Positions 15,670-24,011 of a DNA stretch of 64,000 nucleotides are shown here, one piece after another. Position numbers and translations under genes: made by a program. Within the stretch, counting starts at the first letter, position 1. Every line of letters starts with the position of its first letter. Origin of the DNA: Caproiciproducens faecalis (GTDB lineage: Bacteria; Bacillota; Clostridia; Oscillospirales; Acutalibacteraceae); contig NZ_JAGFNZ010000001.1 of assembly GCF_019448085.1 (NCBI RefSeq), forward strand, positions 496,001 through 560,000, given 5' to 3'. The notes under the pieces are model-generated. The model was not told the origin of the DNA, made no database searches, and worked only from the letters and a program-made list of their open reading frames with translations.

Positions 15670-15834
15670 ATGGATGAACAGACAGCGTGGAATTGTTTTC
15701 AACATACCGGAAATGTAAGCGATTATCTGATCTACAGCCAATGTAAACACAGTAGTGAAGAAAGGCAAATGCGGGAGGACGCAGATGCAGATAGAGACCA
15801 AAGGCCTAATCATCAGGGAGAATTCCGTGGGTGA
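15670..15834 (+). CDS. yqzL: YqzL-family small protein (54 aa)
   Basis: ATG at 15670 with AAAGGAG 8 bases before it. The product has the YqzL signature near its start, A-W-x-x-F-x-x-T-G-x-V-x-D-Y-L, which in Firmicutes is found just upstream of recO. The C-terminal half is acidic and then basic and extends past the usual 47 residues, because the frame continues 50 bp into recO. The overlap suggests translational coupling to recO. Function unknown. Confidence 0.8.
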   Translation: MDEQTAWNCFQHTGNVSDYLIYSQCKHSSEERQMREDADADRDQRPNHQGEFRG

Positions 15835-16537
15835 AAGCGACCGCCTCGTGACTGTACTTACAAGCGGGGAAGGGGTTGTGCGCGCATTTGCCCGGCAGGC
15901 CAACAAAGTAAAGAACAGCAAGCTTTCCGCGACGCAGCTTTTCAGTTATTCCCGCTTCACAATTTTTAAGGGGCGGGATAAATACATAATTGACGACGCG
16001 CAGCCCATTGAAGTTTTTTTCGATCTTCGCAGGGATATTGAGCGTCTTTCCCTTGCCCAATATTTTTGTGAGCTGGCGGGTGCGCTGGCGCCGCAGGAAG
16101 CAGAGGCCGGGGATTTTTTGCGTTTAATGCTCAATTCCTTTCACTTTCTCTGCAAGGGGTCAAGGCCAAATTCGCAGATCAAGGCGATTGTGGAAATGAA
16201 AATGCTTTCGCTTGCGGGCTATATGCCCAATCTGGTGTGCTGTTCCGGCTGCTCGTGCTACGAAGCGGAGGAAATGTTCTTTCTTCCGCGCAAAGGGCTG
16301 ATCTATTGCCGGGACTGCTTTTCGGATTTTACGGAACCCGCCGTTCGGCTGAGCCGCGGGGCGCTGACCGGACTGCGCCATATTATTTACGCCGATTTTG
16401 AAAAGCTTTTTTCCTTTGGCCTGTCAAAACAGGGCTTGAAGGAGCTTTCCGCGGCGAGCGAACAGTATGTTTTATCCACGTTGGAGCGCAGCTTCAACAC
16501 GCTGGAATTTTACAGACAGATGAAAACGGAAGACTAG
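15785..16537 (+). CDS. recO: DNA repair protein RecO
   Basis: 250 residues. The N-terminal OB fold starts IETKGLIIRENSVGESDRLVTVLT; the zinc site is C153-x2-C156 and C175-x2-C178 (plus nearby Cys152 and Cys158). RecO loads RecA on SSB-coated DNA together with RecR. I use the ATG at 15785 because GGGAGG lies 6 bases before it and because the protein then begins like other RecO proteins. It overlaps yqzL by 50 bp in another frame. Confidence 0.95.
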   Translation: MQIETKGLIIRENSVGESDRLVTVLTSGEGVVRAFARQANKVKNSKLSATQLFSYSRFTIFKGRDKYIIDDAQPIEVFFDLRRDIERLSLAQYFCELAGALAPQEAEAGDFLRLMLNSFHFLCKGSRPNSQIKAIVEMKMLSLAGYMPNLVCCSGCSCYEAEEMFFLPRKGLIYCRDCFSDFTEPAVRLSRGALTGLRHIIYADFEKLFSFGLSKQGLKELSAASEQYVLSTLERSFNTLEFYRQMKTED

Positions 16538-16612
16538 CCCTGCCCGAAAGCATTTGCGAATCTTTACAGACAAGGCTACTATGAATGAAAAGAATGATTG
16601 GGGGAAAACCTT

Positions 16613-17308
16613 TTGAAGCATAAAAGCGCGCTCCGCGCGGCTTTCCCGCACACCATTCCGGTGATGCTCGGATATCTCTTTTTGGGCGCAGCCTTCGGAA
16701 TCCTGCTGAACAGCAAAGGGTACGGCTGGGGCTGGGCGGTGCTGATGAGTGTGTTTATTTACGCGGGATCCATGCAGTTTGTGGCAATCGGACTTTTGTC
16801 CGGCCCGTTTCTGCCGCTGCAGGCGGCACTGATGACCCTGATGGTCAACGCGCGGCACACCTTTTACGGAATTTCCATGCTGGAAAAGTTTAAAAGCATG
16901 GGCAGGAAAAAGCCGTACATGGTTTTTTCTCTGACAGATGAGACTTTTTCCCTGCTTTGCAGCGCCCGCGCGCCGGAGGGTGTGGACGAAAACCGCTTCC
17001 GGCTCTGGGTTTCCTTTTTGGATCAGATCTACTGGATTGTCGGCTCCGCGGCGGGCGGCCTGATCGGCTCTTTGGTTTCCTTTAATACAAAAGGGATTGA
17101 TTTTGTTATGACGGCGCTGTTTACGGTTATCTTTTTGGAACAGTGGGAAAATAACAGGAATCATATTCCCGCTCTTGTCGGGCTGGGCGGCTCCGTCCTG
17201 TGTCTTGCCGAGTTCGGACCGGGGAATTTTATTCTGCCTTCCATGGTACTGATCGTAGCTATTCTCAGCCTTTTCAGAAAAGCCTCTGAAAAGGAGGAAA
17301 CCGTATGA
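16613..17308 (+). CDS. azlC: Branched-chain amino acid exporter, large subunit AzlC
   Basis: 231 residues from the TTG at 16613, which has GGGGGAAAACCTT before it; another TTG five codons upstream is possible but overlaps that site. Helices and motifs fit AzlC: HTIPVMLGYLFLGAAFGILL, GSMQFVAIGLL, MVNARHTFYGISML, SLTDETFSLL. AzlC and AzlD together export branched-chain amino acids or analogues. azlD follows with a 4-bp overlap. Confidence 0.92.
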   Translation: MKHKSALRAAFPHTIPVMLGYLFLGAAFGILLNSKGYGWGWAVLMSVFIYAGSMQFVAIGLLSGPFLPLQAALMTLMVNARHTFYGISMLEKFKSMGRKKPYMVFSLTDETFSLLCSARAPEGVDENRFRLWVSFLDQIYWIVGSAAGGLIGSLVSFNTKGIDFVMTALFTVIFLEQWENNRNHIPALVGLGGSVLCLAEFGPGNFILPSMVLIVAILSLFRKASEKEETV

Positions 17309-17640
17309 CCATGACATCCGGTCAGGCGCTGATCCTGATCTTTCTCATTGCGCTGATGACGCTGTTTACCCGCGCCCTGCCGTTTCTCCTGTTCCCGCAG
17401 GGGAAGGAAACGCCGGCGTTTGTCCGCTATCTGGGCAAAGTCCTGCCCTGCGCGGTGATGGGGATGCTGATTATCTACTGTCTGAAAGGAGTCTCCGTCT
17501 TCTCCGCGCCGTACGGTGCGCCGGAACTGATTTCCGTTGCGGCGGTGATTCTGCTGCACAAGTGGAAGCACAGCACGCTGCTGAGCATTGGGGGAGGAAC
17601 CCTTCTTTACATGTTTTTCATCCAGTTTGTATTCATATAA
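17305..17640 (+). CDS. azlD: Branched-chain amino acid exporter, small subunit AzlD
   Basis: 111 residues with four membrane helices, the AzlD size. Motif TRALPFLLFP near residue 23 and a G-K-V-L-P-C-A-V-M-G-M-L segment are typical. The start overlaps the azlC stop (ATGA) and has AAAAGGAGGAAACCGT before it, so production of the two subunits is coupled. Confidence 0.92.
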   Translation: MTMTSGQALILIFLIALMTLFTRALPFLLFPQGKETPAFVRYLGKVLPCAVMGMLIIYCLKGVSVFSAPYGAPELISVAAVILLHKWKHSTLLSIGGGTLLYMFFIQFVFI

Positions 17641-17686
17641 AGGATAAAAAGAACTACATTTTCATAGAAATAGGTAGAGGTAACTT

Positions 17687-20065
17687 ATGGAAGATACAAT
17701 GCAGAGACATTACAGAGCTTTGGAGCTCGATAAAATACTTAAGCTGTTGGCTGCCGAAACGGCGTGCGAGGACGCTCAGGAACTTGCCTTGCAGCTTACT
17801 CCGTCCGTTTCCCTTTCCGAGGTGCAGCGGCTTCTGGCCGACACGGACGAAGCCTTTACGCTGATGGCCCGGTTCGGCGCTCCGTCCTTCGGGGGGCTTT
17901 ACAACACAACCAATTCGCTGCGCCGCGCGGAAGCGGGCGGTACGCTCAATATGGCGGAGCTGCTGCGCATTGCGGGCGTTCTGCGCACCCTGCGCGCCAT
18001 TGTGGACTGGCGCGGGAAAAGCGCGGGGGTAAAAAGCTGCCTTGACTGGCGGTTTGACTCCCTGATGCCCAATAAATACCTGGAAGACCGGATTTACGGT
18101 GCGATTCTCTCCGAGGAGGAAATGTCGGACAACGCATCCGTTCAGCTTGCGGCCATCCGCCGCAAAATCCGTTCCGCGTCCTCCCGCGTGCGGGAACAGC
18201 TGGATAAAATGATTCGTTCCCCGCTTTATCAGAAATATTTACAGGACCCCATTGTCACCATGCGCGGCGGCCGGTTTGTCGTACCGGTCAAGGCGGAATG
18301 CAGAGGGGAGATCGCCGGGCTGGTTCACGATACCTCCTCCAGCGGCGCCACTGTGTTTGTGGAGCCGATGGGTGTTGTGGAAGCCAACAATGAGGTGCGG
18401 GTGCTGCAGTCGCAGGAACAGGCGGAAATCGAGCGGATTCTGGCCGAACTTTCGGCGGAGACCGGGAACTTTTCCAGCGGGATTATCAGCGGGTACCACG
18501 CCGCGGTGGAGCTGAACCTCATTTTCGCCAAGGCGAATCTGGGCTATAAAATGAAAGCCAGCCTTCCGGCGGTGAACGACAGGGGAAAGATTCTGCTGAA
18601 GAAGGCGCGCCATCCGCTCATTGATAAAAACAAGGTCGTTCCGACGGATATTGAACTCGGTATCCATTTTGATACGCTTGTCATTACCGGCCCCAATACG
18701 GGAGGAAAAACAGTATCGCTGAAAACCGTGGGACTTCTTACGCTGATGGCGATGTGCGGACTGATGCTGCCGGTGGCGGAAAACAGCGAGATTTCCGTTT
18801 TTCATCAGGTTCTGGCGGATATCGGCGACGAGCAGAGCATTGAACAGTCTCTGTCTACTTTCTCCGCGCATATGACCAATATTATCCAGATCATCGGTCA
18901 GGCCGATGAATCCAGTCTGATTCTGCTGGATGAACTGGGGGCAGGAACCGACCCTGTCGAAGGTGCGGCGCTCGCCATGGCAATTTTGGAATCTCTGCGC
19001 AAAAAGGGTGCGCGGGTGGCCGCGACCACTCACTACGCGGAACTGAAAGCCTATGCATTGCAGACGGGCGGCGTGGAAAACGCCTGCTGCGAATTTGACG
19101 TAAAGACGCTGAGACCCACTTACCGGCTGCTGATCGGCGTGCCGGGGCGTTCCAACGCGTTTGCCATTTCCCTGCGACTCGGGATGGAAGAAGAAATTGT
19201 CGAGCGCGCGAAAGAACTGGTATCCAGTGAGAACACGCGGTTTGAGGACGTGGTGCAAAGCCTGGAAACCAGCCGACAGAAGCTGGAGGGCGAGCGCTCC
19301 AAAGCGGAGCAGGCTCATCTGGAAGCTCTCCGGGCGCAGAAGGAAGCGCAGGAAATCCGCAGCAGCATCCAGGCCGAAGCGGACAAAGAAATAGAAAAGG
19401 CCCGTCAGCAGGCGGCTCAGCTGGTTTCCCGCACACGCGGGCAGATTGACGCCCTTCTGAACGAAATGGAAGAACTGAAAAAGCAGCAGAATAAAACGCT
19501 TTCCGCCGAGCAGAAAGCAAAGCTGAAAGCGGGGCTGCGCACTTTGGAGGAAGCGGCCGACCCCGTTCACGGCAGAAAGGACGAGGGCCCGTATGTGCTG
19601 CCGCGTCCGCTGCAGGTGGGCGATACGGTTTTGCTCTACGACATTGACAAGCAGGGAACGGTGCTGCAGCTGCCGGAGGGAAACAGTCAGAATGTTCTGG
19701 TGCAGGCGGGCATCATTCAGACGAGGGTGCCGCTTTCCAACCTGCGGCTGGTGCAGGAGAAAAAGGTGAAGGAAAAGCGCAGGACTGTTACCAGAAATGT
19801 GACGGGCAGAGCACAGGCGAAGGTGACGACCGAGCTTGACCTGCGCGGGCAGATGACTGACGAAGCCATTATGAATGTCGACCGGTTTATTGATTCGGCG
19901 CTGCTCAGCGGCATTGAGCAGCTGACGATCATTCACGGAAAAGGGACGGGAGCTCTGCGCGCGGCCGTGCAGCAGCACCTGAAAAAGCATCCGAGTGTAC
20001 GCAGCTACCGGCTTGGCGTGTTCGGAGAAGGAGAGGCCGGCGTAACCATTGTAGAATTGAAATAA
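17687..20065 (+). CDS. mutS2: Endonuclease MutS2
   Basis: 792 residues, normal for MutS2. The core domain runs to about 300, Walker A GPNTGGKT is at 335-342, Walker B LLDELGAGTDP follows, then a long coiled coil (about 515-635, rich in Glu, Lys, Ala, Gln). The C-terminal Smr nuclease domain (from about 712) has LDLRGQMTDEA and IIHGKGTGALR. MutS2 suppresses recombination, and the Smr part has also been linked to rescue of collided ribosomes. The start follows AGAGGTAACTT. Confidence 0.96.
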   Translation: MEDTMQRHYRALELDKILKLLAAETACEDAQELALQLTPSVSLSEVQRLLADTDEAFTLMARFGAPSFGGLYNTTNSLRRAEAGGTLNMAELLRIAGVLRTLRAIVDWRGKSAGVKSCLDWRFDSLMPNKYLEDRIYGAILSEEEMSDNASVQLAAIRRKIRSASSRVREQLDKMIRSPLYQKYLQDPIVTMRGGRFVVPVKAECRGEIAGLVHDTSSSGATVFVEPMGVVEANNEVRVLQSQEQAEIERILAELSAETGNFSSGIISGYHAAVELNLIFAKANLGYKMKASLPAVNDRGKILLKKARHPLIDKNKVVPTDIELGIHFDTLVITGPNTGGKTVSLKTVGLLTLMAMCGLMLPVAENSEISVFHQVLADIGDEQSIEQSLSTFSAHMTNIIQIIGQADESSLILLDELGAGTDPVEGAALAMAILESLRKKGARVAATTHYAELKAYALQTGGVENACCEFDVKTLRPTYRLLIGVPGRSNAFAISLRLGMEEEIVERAKELVSSENTRFEDVVQSLETSRQKLEGERSKAEQAHLEALRAQKEAQEIRSSIQAEADKEIEKARQQAAQLVSRTRGQIDALLNEMEELKKQQNKTLSAEQKAKLKAGLRTLEEAADPVHGRKDEGPYVLPRPLQVGDTVLLYDIDKQGTVLQLPEGNSQNVLVQAGIIQTRVPLSNLRLVQEKKVKEKRRTVTRNVTGRAQAKVTTELDLRGQMTDEAIMNVDRFIDSALLSGIEQLTIIHGKGTGALRAAVQQHLKKHPSVRSYRLGVFGEGEAGVTIVELK

Positions 20066-20095
20066 ACTGCTCATCGAAAAGAGGGGGAGATTGCT

Positions 20096-20770
20096 CTGAT
20101 TACGACTCAAACCCGAAGAAAACGTCCTCTGATCGTCCTGGGGTCTGTCATTGTGCTGCTGCTTGCCGCGGCCGGTATTCTGTTTGTACTGGCGCTGAAC
20201 GACCCCAATCCGCCTCTTGTCCCGGCAGGGCAGACGGATACTTCCGCGGTGGCCGCCAAGCTTCTTGTTTCGGCCGGCAGCGGAAAGCCGGCGGAGCTGA
20301 CCGGGGAAGAAGTCAGCGCGCTGATGACCGAAAAGCTGGCACAGAACGGCCGGGACGCCGTTTCCGGGGTGCGGCTAACCGTCAACAGCGACAATACCGT
20401 CGGCGCCTATCTGCCCGTTACCTATCAAGGAATGAAGCTGGGTGTCAGCGCCAATCTGACGGTTGGTTGGAACAGTACGAAAAACAATATCCGTGTCGTG
20501 GTCAACTCCATGAAAGTCGGCCGTTTGCCAGTCAATCCAGCCTGGATACTTCCAAAGGTCTCGGACTCTCTGCCAAAGGGAACAGAGCTGGAAGGCAATG
20601 TCCTGTATCTGCCGCCGCAGATGTTCGGAACCTATGAAATGCCGAACGACGCACCCGGGAACATCAGCGGGCTGGAAGTTCGCGACGGAAAATTCCTGCT
20701 GAATTTTACCGTGGACATGGCAAAACTGAAGGATTACCTTTCGGAACAGCTGAAATCTTTGCTTCCATAA
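20096..20770 (+). CDS. Single-pass exported protein, YpmS/DUF2140-like (about 224 aa)
   Basis: No ATG, GTG or TTG start fits. GAGGGGGAG (20081-20089) is followed in frame by CTG at 20096 or ATT at 20099, and only with one of these does the protein gain its basic segment (TQTRRKRP) before the membrane helix. A GTG at 20153 would begin inside the helix without a ribosome site. After the helix comes an extracellular domain with VSALMTEKL, GAYLPVTYQGMKLGVSANL, and PPQMFGTYEMP. The layout resembles YpmS/DUF2140 proteins; the match is tentative. It follows mutS2 and ends at a terminator. Confidence 0.65.
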   Translation: MITTQTRRKRPLIVLGSVIVLLLAAAGILFVLALNDPNPPLVPAGQTDTSAVAAKLLVSAGSGKPAELTGEEVSALMTEKLAQNGRDAVSGVRLTVNSDNTVGAYLPVTYQGMKLGVSANLTVGWNSTKNNIRVVVNSMKVGRLPVNPAWILPKVSDSLPKGTELEGNVLYLPPQMFGTYEMPNDAPGNISGLEVRDGKFLLNFTVDMAKLKDYLSEQLKSLLP

Positions 20771-20788
20771 TTGCGGTAAAAATAAAAA

Positions 20789-20832
20789 GCGCGGCGCTGT
20801 GTCGTTTTTCCTATTGACAAGCGCCGCGTTTT
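20789..20832 (+). terminator. Terminator whose right arm lies inside the next promoter
   Basis: CGCGGCGCT (20790-20798) pairs with AGCGCCGCG (20820-20828), followed by TTTTATTG. The loop is 21 nt and contains the -35 box of the ylxM promoter. Confidence 0.7.
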
Positions 20833-20842
20833 ATTGTATAAT
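20814..20842 (+). promoter_or_regulatory. Consensus sigma-A promoter of ylxM-ffh
   Basis: TTGACA (20814-20819), 17 bp, TATAAT (20837-20842): a perfect consensus. The spacer is formed by the descending arm of the terminator of the gene before it. Confidence 0.88.
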
Positions 20843-20891
20843 TCGTAACTGTAAAGTTAATTACTTTACAGGCTGAATGGAGGGGTATCGG

Positions 20892-21254
20892 ATGTCGAAA
20901 AATCTGGAAATATCGTTATTGCTTGATTTTTACGGAGATATGCTGACCGACAAACAGCGTGAGGTAATTGAATATTACTATAACGAAGATTTATCTCTTT
21001 CCGAAATTGCGGACAACCAGGGCATTACCCGTCAGGGGGTGCGTGATTCCATTAAACGCGCCGAGTTTCAGCTGCTGGACATGGAGGAGCGTCTGGGATT
21101 GGCCCGCCGTTTCCGTGAAATGAGAGACGGGCTGGAGCGCATCGGTTCCGCCGCCGAACAGATTAAGGAATACAACGAACATTATATATATTCTAACGAG
21201 CTTGAAAATAACGCAAAGCTGATTCTTGACATTTCTCAAAAGCTTTGCGAATAG
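20892..21254 (+). CDS. ylxM: YlxM-family helix-turn-helix protein
   Basis: 120 residues. LLDFYGDMLTDKQREVIEYYYNEDLSLSEIADNQGITRQGVRDSIKRAE is a sigma-70 region 4-like helix-turn-helix, the mark of YlxM. The family sits next to ffh and is tied to the signal recognition particle. ATG at 20892 has GGAGGGG before it; an ATG five codons upstream overlaps that site. It precedes ffh by 16 bp. Confidence 0.93.
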   Translation: MSKNLEISLLLDFYGDMLTDKQREVIEYYYNEDLSLSEIADNQGITRQGVRDSIKRAEFQLLDMEERLGLARRFREMRDGLERIGSAAEQIKEYNEHYIYSNELENNAKLILDISQKLCE

Positions 21255-21270
21255 GAAGGAGGGGCCCCTG

Positions 21271-22596
21271 TTGGCATTTGAAGGTCTTGCCGATAAGCTG
21301 TCGGCCGCGTTTAAACGGCTGAAATCAAAAGGAAAACTCAATGAAGCCGACGTAAAGGAAGCAATGCGCGAAGTTCGCCTTGCCCTTTTGGAAGCCGATG
21401 TAAACTACAAGGTTGCTAAAGACTTTACCAATACCGTCAGCGCGCGTGCCGTCGGCACGGAGGTTATGGAAAGCCTGACCCCGGCGCAGATGGTGATTAA
21501 AATTGTAAATGAGGAACTGACCGCTCTCATGGGCGGAAGCGACGCAAAGCTTGCCAGTCCTCCGTCCCCTCCGACCATTATCATGCTCTGCGGTCTGCAG
21601 GGCGCCGGTAAAACCACCCACGCGGGCAAGCTCGGGCTGATGCTCAAGAACAAAGGTCACAGACCCCTTCTCGTCGCGTGCGACATTTACCGACCCGCCG
21701 CGATCAAGCAGCTGCAGGTCGTCGGCGAAAACGCCGGTGTTCCCGTTTTTGAAATGGGGCAGGAAGACCCCGTAAAAATCTGTAAGGCCGCCGTCAGACA
21801 CGCGAGGGATTACGGCAACGACATGGTACTGATTGATACCGCCGGCCGACTTCAGATTGACGAAGTGCTGATGAACGAGCTCAAGAACATAAAGAATGAG
21901 ATCGGCCCGCACGAGATTCTCCTTGTGGTGGACTCCATGACCGGTCAGGAGGCTGTCAATGTTGCCAAAACCTTTGACGAGCTGCTGAATATTACCGGTG
22001 TGATTCTGACCAAGTTGGACGGCGACACCCGGGGCGGCGCGGCGCTTTCCGTGCGCGCGGTAACGGGCAAACCGATTAAATTTGCCGGTACGGGCGAAAA
22101 ACTGCAGGATCTTGAAATTTTCCACCCGGATCGTATGGCGTCCCGCATCCTCGGCATGGGCGACGTTTTGACGCTCATTGAAGAGGCGCAGAACAATCTG
22201 GACCGTTCCGCGGCGGAAAAGACCGCCCAGAAGCTGATGCAGAACAAGCTGGATTTCAACGATCTGCTCGATCAGCTGGCTCAAGTCAGGAAAATGGGCC
22301 CGCTGAAAAATGTACTTTCCAAAATGCCCGGCATGGAAAAGCAGCTGAAGGACGTGGACATTGACGACCGTCAGATGGACCGTGTGGCCGCGATTATTCT
22401 CTCTATGACCCCTGAGGAGCGCAGCAAGCCTTCCGTCATCAACCCTTCGCGCAAACGGCGTATGGCCGCGGGCAGCGGAATGAAGGTGGAAGACGTCAAT
22501 CGGCTGATTAAGCAGCTGGAGCAGATGCAAAAGCTGATGAAACAGATCAAGGGCCGCGGAAAGCGGCGTTTCCCCGGCATGGGTATGCCGTTTTAA
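21271..22596 (+). CDS. ffh: Signal recognition particle protein Ffh
   Basis: 441 residues from the TTG at 21271, which follows AAGGAGGGG by 7 bases and gives the usual N-terminus (FEGLADKLSAAFKRL). The N domain has KEAMREVRLALLEADVNY, the G domain has GLQGAGKT at 108-115, DTAGR, TKLDGDTRGG. The M domain near the end is Met-rich (MQKLMKQIKGRGKRR) and binds SRP RNA and signal peptides. Ffh targets membrane and secreted proteins to the translocon. Confidence 0.97.
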   Translation: MAFEGLADKLSAAFKRLKSKGKLNEADVKEAMREVRLALLEADVNYKVAKDFTNTVSARAVGTEVMESLTPAQMVIKIVNEELTALMGGSDAKLASPPSPPTIIMLCGLQGAGKTTHAGKLGLMLKNKGHRPLLVACDIYRPAAIKQLQVVGENAGVPVFEMGQEDPVKICKAAVRHARDYGNDMVLIDTAGRLQIDEVLMNELKNIKNEIGPHEILLVVDSMTGQEAVNVAKTFDELLNITGVILTKLDGDTRGGAALSVRAVTGKPIKFAGTGEKLQDLEIFHPDRMASRILGMGDVLTLIEEAQNNLDRSAAEKTAQKLMQNKLDFNDLLDQLAQVRKMGPLKNVLSKMPGMEKQLKDVDIDDRQMDRVAAIILSMTPEERSKPSVINPSRKRRMAAGSGMKVEDVNRLIKQLEQMQKLMKQIKGRGKRRFPGMGMPF

Positions 22597-22663
22597 CTGA
22601 ATTCATCCAAGAAGGATTTCCCTTTTGGTGAAGATATTGATCAATTTATGGAGGTGAAACATC

Positions 22664-22906
22664 ATGTCAGTAAAGATTAGATTACGCAGAATGGGCGCCA
22701 AAAAAGCTCCTTTCTATCGTATAGTTGTTGCAGATTCCCGTTACCCGCGCGACGGCCGTTTCATTGAAGAAATCGGCTACTACAATCCGCTCGAGGAGCC
22801 ATCCGTTGTAAAGGTAGATGCTGAAAAGGCCAAGAAATGGATCGCCAACGGCGCACAGCCGACAGATACCGTGAAATCTCTGTTCAAGAGCCACGGCGTA
22901 CTGTAA
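22664..22906 (+). CDS. rpsP: 30S ribosomal protein S16
   Basis: 80 residues, start after GGAGGTGAAACATC. The sequence is typical: [24 protein letters not shown], then [15 protein letters not shown]. First gene of the conserved rpsP-khpA-rimM-trmD set, here 67 bp behind ffh. Confidence 0.98.
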   Translation: MSVKIRLRRMGAKKAPFYRIVVADSRYPRDGRFIEEIGYYNPLEEPSVVKVDAEKAKKWIANGAQPTDTVKSLFKSHGVL

Positions 22907-22923
22907 TCGCGGAGGGTGAAACA

Positions 22924-23157
22924 ATGAAAGAACTGCTGATTGCGATTGCACAGGGACTTGTCGAAGATCCGTCCGCCGTCCGTGTGGACGTTGACGAGCC
23001 CAGCGAGGAAGGAACCGTTGTTTATCATCTGCACGTTGCCGAAGACGACATGGGCAGAGTGATCGGCAAGCAGGGCCGCATTGCCAAAGCGATCCGCATT
23101 GTCATGCGCGCCGCCGCTACCCGCAGCAACGGCAAAGTTTCCGTTGAAATTGACTAA
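22924..23157 (+). CDS. khpA: RNA-binding KH protein KhpA (YlqC)
   Basis: 77 residues, start after CGGAGGGTGAAACA. One KH domain with the G-x-x-G loop in GRVIGKQGRIAKAIR. KhpA forms a complex with KhpB/Jag and acts in cell elongation and RNA regulation in Firmicutes. It lies 17 bp after rpsP, its usual place, and is followed by a terminator. Confidence 0.95.
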   Translation: MKELLIAIAQGLVEDPSAVRVDVDEPSEEGTVVYHLHVAEDDMGRVIGKQGRIAKAIRIVMRAAATRSNGKVSVEID

Positions 23158-23165
23158 GCGTTCAA

Positions 23166-23200
23166 GCAGGGCTGCAACTGTGCTGTTGCGGCCCTGCTTT
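23166..23200 (+). terminator. Terminator after khpA
   Basis: GCAGGGCTGCAAC pairs with GTTGCGGCCCTGC around a 6-base loop, then TTTG. It separates rpsP-khpA from folT. Confidence 0.75.
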
Positions 23201-23244
23201 GTAAAAACGCGCCGCCCGGTGTAACGGGGCGAAAAAAATAAACC

Positions 23245-23401
23245 TATGGCAGAGTAGAATTTTGTGCGTTAAGTGCCGCCTGAACGGGGAGTTGTCAGGC
23301 GGACGAAAAGGAAACTTGCGGTACAAAATTCGCATCCCGCTGCTGCATACTCTGAGGAATCCCTCTTTTATGTAGCAGATGAATACACAACATAAAGGAG
23401 G
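23245..23401 (+). ncRNA. THF riboswitch with translational expression platform
   Basis: The aptamer shows the fixed parts of the THF-I (folT) class: AGAGTAG at 23251, TGCGTTAAGTG at 23265-23275, the GGCGG hairpin arm, AAAGGAAAC and the closing ATTCGCATCCCGCT before 23341. It is placed upstream of a folT gene, the usual target. The 3' P1 arm CTGCTGCATA (23340-23349) can instead pair with TATGTAGCAG (23369-23378). When P1 is held by ligand, TTTATGT (23367-23373) is free to pair with ACATAAA (23390-23396), which abuts the GGAGG at 23397-23401. This would block translation in folate plenty. Confidence 0.88.
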
Positions 23402-23409
23402 AAATTTCT

Positions 23410-23964
23410 TTGAGTTTTTCTTTTCAATCCATTCGATCATCCGTTCGTGAGCTGAAAAATGTAACAACCATTGCCGTGTGCGGGCTGTTAATCGCCTTAA
23501 ACGCCGTTCTGGGCGTTTTTACGGTGCCGGTTTCCGACGTTTTACAGATACGTTTTTCGTTTCTGACCATCGCTACCTCGGGTTTCCTGTACGGCCCGGT
23601 TGTCGGCGGCATGGTAGGGGCTATCGGGGACGTAGTCAATTATGTGCTTCGCCCGTCAGGCCCGTTTTTTCCCGGATTTACCCTGAACGCGTTTCTTTCC
23701 GGGTTTGTTTACGGACTGATTCTATACAAAAAACCGGTGACGGTATGGAGGGTTCTGGCCGCGAACACCATTGTAATGGTTCTGGTCAATTTTCTTCTGA
23801 ATTCCCTGTGGCTTTCCATCATGTATGGCAAGGCCTTTCTTGCGGTTCTCTCCGTACGCATCGTAACCAATCTTATTTTACTCCCGATCAATGTGGCCAT
23901 GCTTTATACACTTCTGAAATTTGTTCAGAAAATTCCCGTCCCGCGCCTTAGAAAAACGCACTAG
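23410..23964 (+). CDS. folT: Folate ECF transporter substrate-binding subunit FolT
   Basis: 184 residues, TTG start 8 bases after GGAGG. Six membrane helices. Motifs of the FolT group: LQIRFSFLTIATSGFLYGPVVGGMVGAIGDVVNY and PSGPFFPGFTLNAFLSGFVYG. The protein captures folates and works with the shared EcfA-EcfA'-EcfT energising module, which is not in the window. The THF riboswitch in front agrees with the substrate. It lies inside the otherwise conserved rpsP-khpA-rimM-trmD set. Confidence 0.93.
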   Translation: MSFSFQSIRSSVRELKNVTTIAVCGLLIALNAVLGVFTVPVSDVLQIRFSFLTIATSGFLYGPVVGGMVGAIGDVVNYVLRPSGPFFPGFTLNAFLSGFVYGLILYKKPVTVWRVLAANTIVMVLVNFLLNSLWLSIMYGKAFLAVLSVRIVTNLILLPINVAMLYTLLKFVQKIPVPRLRKTH

Positions 23965-24011
23965 TGTATAAAAGCTGCTGCGGGGAATCCTATCGATTCA
24001 TGGAGGACATT

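Noticed and set aside
18239-20110. A 623-codon open frame on the strand opposite mutS2.
   Set aside because: It mirrors mutS2 over its full length, has no ribosome site and no recognisable domain; long antisense frames are common in GC-richer coding sequence.
21325-22530. A 401-codon open frame opposite ffh.
   Set aside because: Shadow of ffh, with His/Arg/Gln-rich composition typical of reverse-frame translation and no start site.
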